Positions 11,273 through 19,494 of a DNA stretch of 43,655 bases are shown piece by piece. The notes under the pieces were generated by a model. It was not told the origin of the DNA, made no database searches, and saw only the letters and a program-made list of their open reading frames with translations. Numbering within the stretch: position 1 is the first letter of the stretch; each line of letters begins with the position of its first letter. The DNA lies in NCBI RefSeq assembly GCF_018555435.2, contig NZ_JAFEJT020000024.1, forward strand, positions 1 to 43,655, written 5' to 3'. Source of the DNA: Bifidobacterium amazonense. GTDB lineage: Bacteria > Actinomycetota > Actinomycetes > Actinomycetales > Bifidobacteriaceae. The translations under genes were made by a program, and so were the position numbers.

Positions 11273-11316
11273 GTCAATAATCGGTATGCTGTACCGCCGT
11301 ACGGGTACGCCGTATG

Positions 11317-11574
11317 TCAGACGAGGTTGAACTTCGCCATCAGGCCGAGGGCGATGATGATCGCGACCCACAGCAGCGCGATGATGACGGTCCAGCGGTT
11401 CAGGTTCTTCTCGGCGACGCCCGAGGAGCCTGCGTTCTGGGTCAGGCCGCCGCCGAACATGTCGGACAGGCCGCCGCCCTTACCCTTGTGCATGAGGATG
11501 AGCAGGGTGAGCAGCAGGCTGAAGACGACGAGAATGATCTGCAGCACGAGCTTAACGATGGCCATAGCGGACAC
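11317..11574 (-). CDS. secG: preprotein translocase subunit SecG
   Basis: Small accessory subunit of the SecYEG membrane channel. The 85-residue protein has two hydrophobic segments (about residues 6-28 and 60-82) joined by the conserved loop HKGKGGGLSDMFGGG, the SecG signature. I choose the GTG at 11574 because GGAGG lies seven bases before it; the ATG three codons later would be too far. It is downstream of tpiA in the common actinobacterial order whiA-pgk-tpiA-secG and has its own candidate promoter. Confidence 0.95.
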   Translation of the reverse strand: MSAMAIVKLVLQIILVVFSLLLTLLILMHKGKGGGLSDMFGGGLTQNAGSSGVAEKNLNRWTVIIALLWVAIIIALGLMAKFNLV

Positions 11575-11603
11575 GGGCGAACCTCCAATTCATAAAGTGC
11601 TGT

Positions 11604-11632
11604 CCTATACCATACCCCAAGGTGGTGAACAA
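11604..11632 (-). promoter_or_regulatory. candidate secG promoter
   Basis: TTGTTC and TATAGG with a 17-base spacer on the minus strand, ending about 30 bases before the secG start. Good spacing and moderate box matches. Confidence 0.5.
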
Positions 11633-11715
11633 TGCGGCAAAACCGCCGAATTCACAGTGGATTATTGCGGGGACCGTCCTTGGATGCGAGGCATGGAGAC
11701 GACGGGGCCCGGACA

Positions 11716-12513
<798 letters not shown>

Positions 12514-12573
12514 GCCGTTGTTCCTTTCCGTAGGATCCGTTATCGGACGCGATGTGTATTCCCGCAAAACGAA

Positions 12574-12597
12574 GCGCCCCTCCGTGAAGAGGGGCGC
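12574..12597 (-). terminator. pgk terminator
   Basis: Perfect 9-base arms GCGCCCCTC / GAGGGGCGC with a 6-base loop, followed on the minus strand by the U-rich TTCGTTTTGC. It lies 16 bases after the pgk stop. Confidence 0.75.
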
Positions 12598-12613
12598 GAC
12601 GTTCGGGTCAATC

Positions 12614-13819
12614 TCAGTCGAGCACCTTCAGGCCCGGCAGCTCCTTGCCCTCGAGGAACTCGAGGGAGGCGCCGCCGCCGGTGGAGATGTGCGAGAAGCC
12701 GTCCTCCGGGAAGCCGAGGTTGCGCACCGCGGAGGCGGAGTCGCCGCCGCCGACGATGGTGAACGCACCGGCCTTGGTCGCGTCGACCAGGCCCTGCGCC
12801 ACGGCGCGGGTGCCGTCGGCGAAGGCCGCGATCTCGAACACGCCCATCGGGCCGTTCCACACGACGGTCTTGGAGTCGACGATCTTGTCGTGGAACAGCT
12901 TCTGGGACTCCGGGCCGATGTCGAGGCCCATCTTGTCCGCCGGGATGGCGTCGGCCGGGACGACCTCCGGGGCGACGTCGGCGTCGGACTTCGGGAAGCC
13001 CGGGTTCACGACGATGTCGGTCGGCAGCACGAGTTCGACGTTGTTCTTCTCGGCGGTCTCGATGTAGCCCTTGACCTTGTCGAGCTGGTCCTCCTCGAGC
13101 AGGGAGGTGCCGACCTCGTAGCCCTTGGCCTTGAGGAAGGTGAACACCATGCCGCCGCCGATGACGAGGCGGTTGGCCTTGTCGAGCAGGTTCTCGATGA
13201 CGCCGAGCTTGTCGGAGACCTTGGAGCCGCCGAGCACGACGGTGAACGGACGCTCCGGGTTCTCGGTGGCCTTGGAGAGGGCCTTGACTTCCTTCTCGAC
13301 GAGCAGGCCGGCGGCGGCCGGCAGATCGGCGGCCACGTCGTAGTTGGAGCCCTGCGCGCGGTGGACGACGCCGAAGCCGTCGGAGACGAAGGCCTCGCCG
13401 AGGGCGGCGATCTTCTTGGCGTAGGCGGCACGCTCGGCCGGATCCTTGCTGGTCTCCTCCGGGTTGAAGCGCACGTTCTCGAGCAGCACCACGTCACCGT
13501 CGTTCATGGCGGCGACCTTGGCCTGGGCGTCCTCGCCGTAGGTGTCCTTGGCCAGCGGCACGGTGATGCCGAGCAGCTCGCCGAGGCGGGCGGCGACCGG
13601 GGCCAGGGACAGCTCCGGGACGACCTTGCCCTTCGGACGGCCGAGGTGGGCCATCAGGATGACCTTCGCGCCTTCTTCGCGCAGCGTCTTGATGGTCGGC
13701 AGGGCAGCCTTGATGCGGCCGTCGTCGGTGATGGTGGTGCCGTCCAGCGGGACGTTGAAATCGGCGCGAACCAGAACGCGCTTGCCCTTGAGATCTCCAA
13801 GATCCTTGAGTGTCTTCAT
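12614..13819 (-). CDS. pgk: phosphoglycerate kinase
   Basis: Transfers phosphate from 1,3-bisphosphoglycerate to ADP in lower glycolysis, the ATP-forming step after the bifid shunt. The 401-residue length is normal. The N-terminal substrate domain has [13 protein letters not shown] and MAHLGRPKG. The C-terminal nucleotide domain has [24 protein letters not shown] and the glycine-rich [20 protein letters not shown] precedes the ATG. Codons are strongly biased to the G/C-ending major set (AAG, GAG, GGC), as expected for a highly expressed gene. It is bounded on both sides by strong terminators, so it is probably a single-gene unit. Confidence 0.97.
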   Translation of the reverse strand: MKTLKDLGDLKGKRVLVRADFNVPLDGTTITDDGRIKAALPTIKTLREEGAKVILMAHLGRPKGKVVPELSLAPVAARLGELLGITVPLAKDTYGEDAQAKVAAMNDGDVVLLENVRFNPEETSKDPAERAAYAKKIAALGEAFVSDGFGVVHRAQGSNYDVAADLPAAAGLLVEKEVKALSKATENPERPFTVVLGGSKVSDKLGVIENLLDKANRLVIGGGMVFTFLKAKGYEVGTSLLEEDQLDKVKGYIETAEKNNVELVLPTDIVVNPGFPKSDADVAPEVVPADAIPADKMGLDIGPESQKLFHDKIVDSKTVVWNGPMGVFEIAAFADGTRAVAQGLVDATKAGAFTIVGGGDSASAVRNLGFPEDGFSHISTGGGASLEFLEGKELPGLKVLD

Positions 13820-13924
13820 GAATATCCTTTCCTAACCGCGCGTCGCGTCGCGTGATGCTCCGCAACACGGGAAGAGTGGTGACGTGGATACGCCATTAGT
13901 GATGATACCGTGCCGAACGAACAA

Positions 13925-13959
13925 AAACACCGCCATTCGCAGAAAGCGAGGCGGTGTTT
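13925..13959 (-). terminator. whiA terminator
   Basis: Perfect 10-base arms AAACACCGCC / GGCGGTGTTT with a small inner TCGC/GCGA pairing, followed on the minus strand by TTTTTGTT. It lies 20 bases after the whiA stop. Confidence 0.8.
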
Positions 13960-13978
13960 CGTGCTCTGGAAAACAAGG

Positions 13979-14926
13979 TCACAGCGACTGGCCGCGAGCC
14001 TTGGCGGTCTTGTCCGCAAGCTGCAGCAGACGGCGGATGCGGCCTGCGATGGCGTCCTTGGTGATGGGCGGATCGGACAGACGTCCCAGCTCCTCGAGGC
14101 TGGCATCGCCGTGGTCGAGGCGCAGCTGGCCTGCGGCCTTGAGATTGTCGGGAATGTCGTCGCCGAGGATCTCGAACGCCTTGCGCACCTTCTCGCTCGC
14201 CTCCGCGGCGGCCTTGGCGCTGCGGCGCATGTTCGCGTCGTCGAAATTGGCCAGGCGGTTCGCCTTGCCGCGGGCTTCCCCATCGGAGCGCTTGCCGGTC
14301 CATTCGCGGGCCGAACGCGGGGCTCCCATAAGATTGAGCATACGTTCGATGGCGTCCGGATCCTTGAGCGTGACGCGCTCGGAACTGCGCAGCTGGCGCG
14401 GCTTGGCGCTGATGCCGAGGCGCCGCGCGATGCCGGCCAGCGCAAGGGCCGCCTCGTTGCACGGGCAGGTGATCTCCAGATAACTGGCCTTGCCCGGATC
14501 GGACAGTCCGCCGTGGGCAAGGAAGGCACCACGCCAGGCCGCCTTGACCTGCGCGATGTTGCCGTTGACGATTTCGGCCGGCAGACCACGCACCAGCTGC
14601 TTGCGACGGTCGAGCAGACCGGTCTGCAGGGCCAGGGCCGCTCCTCCCCTGTCGACGTGGATCAGGTAGCGCTGCACAACGCCGTTGGGCGTCTGTCGCG
14701 AGACCTGGGTGAGCACCGCCTCATGGCCGTACAGATCCTTGATGGTGTCCTGAAGCCACTTCGCGGCCTCCAACGAATCGAACTGCGCCTGCACGATAAT
14801 CTGACGCTGCACGAGCTTCAAGCCGCCGCCGAAGCGGATCATCGCTGTGGCCTGCGCCTTCTTGGCGGCGGGCAACTCATTATCGATTGCGGCGAGTTCG
14901 CTTTTGACATCATCCAGAAGAGCCAA
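13979..14926 (-). CDS. whiA: WhiA-family DNA-binding regulator
   Basis: WhiA combines a degenerate LAGLIDADG homing-endonuclease fold with a C-terminal helix-turn-helix. In Streptomyces it controls sporulation and division genes, and in Bacillus it affects division and chromosome segregation. The 315-residue product has [15 protein letters not shown] and [18 protein letters not shown] in the N-terminal fold. [18 protein letters not shown] and the tail [20 protein letters not shown] form the helix-turn-helix part. The start is TTG at 14926, preceded at eight bases by GGAGG; no ATG fits as well. Upstream is rapZ after a 185-base gap; the yvcK/cofD gene that commonly lies between them in actinobacteria and firmicutes is missing. 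Confidence 0.95.
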   Translation of the reverse strand: MALLDDVKSELAAIDNELPAAKKAQATAMIRFGGGLKLVQRQIIVQAQFDSLEAAKWLQDTIKDLYGHEAVLTQVSRQTPNGVVQRYLIHVDRGGAALALQTGLLDRRKQLVRGLPAEIVNGNIAQVKAAWRGAFLAHGGLSDPGKASYLEITCPCNEAALALAGIARRLGISAKPRQLRSSERVTLKDPDAIERMLNLMGAPRSAREWTGKRSDGEARGKANRLANFDDANMRRSAKAAAEASEKVRKAFEILGDDIPDNLKAAGQLRLDHGDASLEELGRLSDPPITKDAIAGRIRRLLQLADKTAKARGQSL

Positions 14927-15005
14927 GAGCCAACCTCCTATGTCCCGTTCTCCTCAATGCTTGGCCGGTTGCCGGGCATGAGCCCCGCCTTGCCACCGGC
15001 TTACT

Positions 15006-15033
15006 GTGATACCGAATCACTTGGACAAGCCAA
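15006..15033 (-). promoter_or_regulatory. candidate whiA promoter
   Basis: TTGGCT and TATCAC with a 16-base spacer on the minus strand, in the 185-base rapZ-whiA gap, about 80 bases before the whiA start. Weak boxes. Confidence 0.3.
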
Positions 15034-15111
15034 TCATGTTTGCCCGCCCATCGGACGGCGTCGGCTCGGTATGTGGTCGCCAAGCCGATGCCGCCTCAAG
15101 ACGTCCGGGCG

Positions 15112-16080
15112 TCAACGCTCGGGGCGGCGTCGCTGCAGCTCGCGCGCGGAAACGCTTACCTCCAGGCCATGCGCGCGCAACCGCGCGGCCAGCGCCTCGC
15201 TCATCGCCACGGAACGGTGCTGCCCGCCCGTGCAGCCGATCGCGATGGTGACGAAATGCTTGTCCTCCTGGGCGTAACCCTCAAGCGCGATGAGGATCGC
15301 ATGCTCATATGCGTCGAGGAACGCGGATGCCCCCTTGCTGGAGAGCACGTAGTCGGACACCGGCTTGTCCTGTCCGGTCAGCTCTCGCAGGCTGGGCACC
15401 CAGAACGGGTTCGGCAGGAAGCGCACGTCGGCCACGAAATCGGCGTCGAGCGGAATGCCGTATTTGAAACCGAAGCTGAAGATGTGCACGGCGACGGTTT
15501 TGGGGCCGGAGCCGAGCATCGCCTCGTACAGTTTGGTCGACAGCTGGTGGATGCTCAGCGCGGACGTGTCGATCACCATGTCGGCGCGTTCCTTGAGGTT
15601 CATCAGCAGCGCGCGTTCCTCCTTGATGCCGTCGATGAGCCGGTTGCCCCGCTGCAGCGGATGCGGACGGCGCACGGACTCATAGCGCTTGATGAGCACG
15701 TCGTTGCTGGCGTCGAGGAACAGGATGCGGGTTTTGACTCCCAGATCGTCGAGATGGCTGAGCACTGCGGACAGGTCGTCGAAGTATTCGCGCGACCGCA
15801 CGTCGATGACGGCGGCGAGCTTGTGCACGCCGCTGCCGGACCGGCCGCCGCCCTGCGTCATCATGTCGACCAGCGGCACGAGCAGTTTGGGCGGCAGGTT
15901 GTCGACCACATACCAGCCCATGTCCTCCACGCTGTCGGCCGCATGGGAGCGGCCCGCTCCGGACATGCCGGTGATCAGCAGGACCTCGAACCCGTCGGCG
16001 GGCTCGGGTCTGCCGGCGTCCTGTCCTGCGGCCGCCCCGGCCGCGGCCCCCGCCGCCATATCGGTCTTGGCCTCGTCCAT
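15112..16080 (-). CDS. rapZ: RapZ/YvcJ-family nucleotide-binding protein
   Basis: P-loop protein of the RapZ family. In E. coli RapZ guides RNase E to the GlmZ small RNA; in gram-positives YvcJ binds and hydrolyses nucleotides. The 322-residue product has the Walker A-like GMSGAGRS near residue 40, then DNLPPKLL. The conserved C-terminal domain has FSFGFKYGIPLDADFVADVRF (split over the key residues FGFK and DVRF) and IGCTGGQHRSV. Residues 10-25 are an Ala/Gly-rich linker. I choose the ATG at 16080, seven bases after GGAGG, rather than the GTG one codon earlier. It shares one base with the aroE stop (TGATG), so it is coupled to aroE. Confidence 0.93.
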   Translation of the reverse strand: MDEAKTDMAAGAAAGAAAGQDAGRPEPADGFEVLLITGMSGAGRSHAADSVEDMGWYVVDNLPPKLLVPLVDMMTQGGGRSGSGVHKLAAVIDVRSREYFDDLSAVLSHLDDLGVKTRILFLDASNDVLIKRYESVRRPHPLQRGNRLIDGIKEERALLMNLKERADMVIDTSALSIHQLSTKLYEAMLGSGPKTVAVHIFSFGFKYGIPLDADFVADVRFLPNPFWVPSLRELTGQDKPVSDYVLSSKGASAFLDAYEHAILIALEGYAQEDKHFVTIAIGCTGGQHRSVAMSEALAARLRAHGLEVSVSARELQRRRPER

Positions 16081-17036
16081 CACAACGCCTCCTCAAGCGC
16101 CCGCCGCATCGGCGGCTCCAATGTCGTCATCGCATCCCGGCCGGCCAGTGCGGCTTCGCCTTCGGCTCCGGTCATAAGCCTGACCTGCAGGATGGCCTGG
16201 TACAGCAGCATCTCCTCGCCGCCCATCGCCAGTCCGCCCTTGGCGCGCCATGCGCGGATGAGAGCGCTGGGACGCGGATCGTAGACCACGTCGAGCAGGA
16301 TGCCGTGCGGGAAGAACGAATCGTCGGTTTCGATGGCTTCGGCGATCACGTCGGCCGCATGGCCGGGAATCGTGCTGACGGCCACGTCCGCGCCGCGCAA
16401 CGCCTCGATCGCCTGCTCCATGTCGACCTCGCGCAGCTGTGCGCTGTTCTCTTCGGCGACGATGCGCGCGATGTCCGGGTTTTTGCCGGGATGACGCGCG
16501 GCCACCGTGAGCTCGCCCTTATGTCCGTCGACGGCGTCCGCCGACGCGGCAAGCATGACGGAGATCGCGCATGCGGCCGATGCGGCCGTATTGCCGTTGC
16601 CGATCACCGTCGCCCGGCGGATGTCGCGTTCCTCGAGCGACGGTCCGCCGTCCGCGTCACATGCATGCTGGAATGCGTAGATGATGCCCGGCACGTCGGT
16701 GTTGTACAGGCCGATCTCCGGCCTGCCGCCGTGCGCCTCGGCACGGGACCAATCGAACACGGCCGTGTTGGCCACCTTGAGGGACTTGGCCCATGCGTCC
16801 TTCGGCGTACCGTACGGCTGGACGGTCTTCTTGAGCGGCATGGTCAGGCTCAGGCCTCGCCATGTCGGATCAAGCCCGTCAAGGAAGCCTTTGAGATCGT
16901 CCTCGCCGATCTCGTGTCGTTCGTACGCCCAATCGTCAAGGCCGAGGGCCTTGTATGCGGCCCCGTGGAGCACCGGGGACAACGAGTGGGCGATGGGCTT
17001 GCCGAGTACGGCGCAACGATGGTTGACCTGAGTCAT
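16080..17036 (-). CDS. aroE: shikimate 5-dehydrogenase
   Basis: Reduces 3-dehydroshikimate to shikimate with NADPH, supplying chorismate to enzymes such as TrpE. The 318-residue product has the substrate site IAHSLSPVLHGAAYKALG near residues 15-32, the catalytic Lys in LTMPLKKTVQ, and the Asn/Asp in GLYNTDVPG. The glycine motif is degenerate, VIGNGNTAASAA where GxGGxxxA is usual, and a loop of about 15 extra residues follows. The start has AAGGAGGGGG before ATG. It lies 130 bases after uvrC and overlaps rapZ, so it seems to sit inside a uvrA-uvrC-aroE-rapZ transcript. Confidence 0.93.
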   Translation of the reverse strand: MTQVNHRCAVLGKPIAHSLSPVLHGAAYKALGLDDWAYERHEIGEDDLKGFLDGLDPTWRGLSLTMPLKKTVQPYGTPKDAWAKSLKVANTAVFDWSRAEAHGGRPEIGLYNTDVPGIIYAFQHACDADGGPSLEERDIRRATVIGNGNTAASAACAISVMLAASADAVDGHKGELTVAARHPGKNPDIARIVAEENSAQLREVDMEQAIEALRGADVAVSTIPGHAADVIAEAIETDDSFFPHGILLDVVYDPRPSALIRAWRAKGGLAMGGEEMLLYQAILQVRLMTGAEGEAALAGRDAMTTLEPPMRRALEEAL

Positions 17037-17118
17037 ACCCCCTCCTTCATATCCTCATTTATCGTATCGTATTCGGCGTCGCCCGAAGGTCATTCGTCCG
17101 TGGCGATCTTCGGCCCGG

Positions 17119-17135
17119 GGAACGGCCGCCGTTCC
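17119..17135 (-). terminator. weak hairpin after uvrC
   Basis: GGAACGGC / GCCGTTCC inverted repeat with almost no loop in the 130-base uvrC-aroE gap. No U-tract; it may only be a weak or partial terminator. Confidence 0.25.
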
Positions 17136-17166
17136 TGGCCATGGGCATCGTTCCCGCGCTTGAAGT

Positions 17167-19488
17167 TCAGTCCTGCCTCTCCTGCGCGTGCAACGCATGG
17201 TATATCGCCTCGGCCTTGGCATGCCCGATGCCCTTGACTCCTTCGAGTTCCTCGACCGATGCTTCCCGCATGGCGCGAACCGAGCCGAACCGGGCGAGCA
17301 GGCGCTTCTGGTATGCCTCGCCGATGCCTGGGATGTCGTCCAATGCGGATCGCAGGGCGCCTTTGCGGCGGGTCTGCCGATGATAGGTGATGGCGAAGCG
17401 GTGTGATTCGTCACGTACGCGCTGCAGCAGATACATGCCCTGAGACTGGCGTTTGAGGATGATCGGATAGTCGTCGTACGGCACCCATACCTCTTCGAGG
17501 CGTTTCGCCAGTCCGCACAGGGCCACGTCGTCCACGCCGCATTCGGCGAGGGCCTTGGCCGCGGCCATGACCTGCGGCTGGCCGCCGTCGACGACGATCA
17601 GGTTCGGCTTGTATGCGAATCGGCGTCGGTCCGTGTTCTGCTGCACGATCGGCTCGTCCGCGCCATCGCCGTCATCGGCGCTCCCTGCGCCGCCGGTTCC
17701 GAAGGCCGGTGTTTCGGACGAGACGGACGGATCGGAGCGAACGGAACGTTCCCTTCGCTCGTTGTCCATGCTGTCTCCCGTATCGCCTGCGATGTTGCCG
17801 TGACGAAATCTGCGCGTCAGGGTTTCGTACAGGGCGCTCAGATCGTCGACCGCGCCGTTGCCGTCCTTGCCTCGGATGGCGAAGCGCCGGTATTCGGACT
17901 TTTTGGCGATCGCATCCTCGAATACCACCATCGAGGCGACCTGGTATGCGCCGCCGACGGTGTTGGAGATGTCGTAGCATTCGATGCGCAACGGTGCCTG
18001 CGCGAGTCCCAACGCCTTCGCCACATCGTTCATGGCGTCCGAACGGGCTCCCATGTCGCTGATGCGACTCATCTTGCTGCGTTGCAACGCCTGCCCGGCG
18101 TTCTCCGCAGCACGGTCCATCAGCGCTTTCTTTTCACCGCGGCTGGCGGTGCGGATCGTCACCGCGGCGCCGCGCAGGCCACCCAGCCATGATTCGAGTT
18201 CCTCGCGGCGTGCCGGGTCGACCGGCACGATCACTTCGCGCGGTATCGGGGAAACCGGCGCCAACAGGTCGGCCCTGCCGGTCTGCTCCTGTCGCTCGTG
18301 CCGCTCGCGCGTCGCCTGCGCCCGTGATGCGGCGTCGATGGCGGTCAGCGACTGCGTCGAGCCGATCGCGTCGCGGCGTTCCTCGATCCGGTTGGCGGAT
18401 CCGTTCGAGGCGGCATCCGTATCGGCGTCCGCATACACCTGCACGATGAGATCGGCGATGAGCTCGGCATCGTCCACGTCCTCTACCCGTTCGACGCTCC
18501 AGTTGCGTTCGCCGCGAATCGAACCGTCGCGCACGATGAACGCGTGCACCGACGCCTCCAGTTCGTCGGATGCCATGCCGAACACGTCGGCGTCGACGTC
18601 CTGGTCAAACACGACCGCGTTCTGCTGCATGACGGTCTGGAGCATCTGGATCTCATCGCGCAACCGGGCCGCTTTTTCGAATTCGAGTTCGGCGCTGGCC
18701 TCCTTCATGTCGCGCGTGAGCTGAGCGACGTACGATTTGCCCAGTCGACCGGTCATCACACCGACCAGCCGTTCGCACATGCGCCGATGCTCCGCCGCGT
18801 CGATGCGTCCGACGCACGGTGCGGAGCACTTGCCGATGGACGCGAGCAGGCATGGCCGTCCCGTCAGTTCCGCCTTGCGATACACCCCCTCGGCGCAGGT
18901 TCGCACCGGGAAGGCCCGCAACAGACGGTCGAGCGATTTGCGCAGCTCCCATACTTTCGCGTAGGGGCCGAAGTAGCGGGTGTCGCGTCGTTTGCGGCTG
19001 CGCGTCACCCACACTCGGGGGAACCGCTCCCCTGCCGATACGGCCAGATACGGATAGGTCTTGTCGTCACGGAACTGCACGTTGAACCGTGGATCGAATT
19101 CCTTGATCCACGTGTATTCAAGCGTAAGCGCCTCAAGCTCGGTGCCGACGACCGTCCATTCGAGACTGCGCGCGGTGAGCACCATCGTCTGCGTGCGCGG
19201 ATGTAGCAGGTACAGCGGCTGGAAATAGTTGGTCAGACGGTTGCGCAGGCTTTTGGCCTTGCCCACGTAGATCACACGGCCTTCGCCGTCACGCCACTTG
19301 TAGACGCCCGGCTGCGCCGGAATGTCGCCGGTCTTCGGCCGGAACAGGTCGCGGGTGTCCCCCAGCAGCGGCGCGCCGTTCCTGTTGACGCCCGCGGACG
19401 CATCCACCCCGGCCATGTCCTGCCGCTGCAGCGCTTCCGCCGTCCTGCGCCACACATCCGGCGCATGTCGTTCGATGTCGTTGGTCAT
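17167..19488 (-). CDS. uvrC: excinuclease ABC subunit C
   Basis: Makes the 3' and 5' incisions around bulky DNA lesions after UvrA/UvrB loading. The GIY-YIG nuclease is at about residues 58-140 (PGVYKWRDGEGRVIYVGKAK), with CLLASIGKCSAPC after it. The UVR helix (ELEFEKAARLRDEI) is near 270, and the RNase-H-like C domain has IECYDISNT and LIVVDGGQPQ. The double helix-hairpin-helix is at the end (DDIPGIGEAYQKRLL, VKGIGHAKAEAI). At 773 residues it is longer than the usual 600-650. The excess is an N-terminal extension of about 45 residues and two low-complexity linkers near residues 355-410 and 585-640. The start six bases after the uvrA stop has only a weak ribosome site, so coupling is likely; a start a little downstream cannot be excluded. 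Confidence 0.95.
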   Translation of the reverse strand: MTNDIERHAPDVWRRTAEALQRQDMAGVDASAGVNRNGAPLLGDTRDLFRPKTGDIPAQPGVYKWRDGEGRVIYVGKAKSLRNRLTNYFQPLYLLHPRTQTMVLTARSLEWTVVGTELEALTLEYTWIKEFDPRFNVQFRDDKTYPYLAVSAGERFPRVWVTRSRKRRDTRYFGPYAKVWELRKSLDRLLRAFPVRTCAEGVYRKAELTGRPCLLASIGKCSAPCVGRIDAAEHRRMCERLVGVMTGRLGKSYVAQLTRDMKEASAELEFEKAARLRDEIQMLQTVMQQNAVVFDQDVDADVFGMASDELEASVHAFIVRDGSIRGERNWSVERVEDVDDAELIADLIVQVYADADTDAASNGSANRIEERRDAIGSTQSLTAIDAASRAQATRERHERQEQTGRADLLAPVSPIPREVIVPVDPARREELESWLGGLRGAAVTIRTASRGEKKALMDRAAENAGQALQRSKMSRISDMGARSDAMNDVAKALGLAQAPLRIECYDISNTVGGAYQVASMVVFEDAIAKKSEYRRFAIRGKDGNGAVDDLSALYETLTRRFRHGNIAGDTGDSMDNERRERSVRSDPSVSSETPAFGTGGAGSADDGDGADEPIVQQNTDRRRFAYKPNLIVVDGGQPQVMAAAKALAECGVDDVALCGLAKRLEEVWVPYDDYPIILKRQSQGMYLLQRVRDESHRFAITYHRQTRRKGALRSALDDIPGIGEAYQKRLLARFGSVRAMREASVEELEGVKGIGHAKAEAIYHALHAQERQD

Positions 19489-19494
19489 GGCGGC

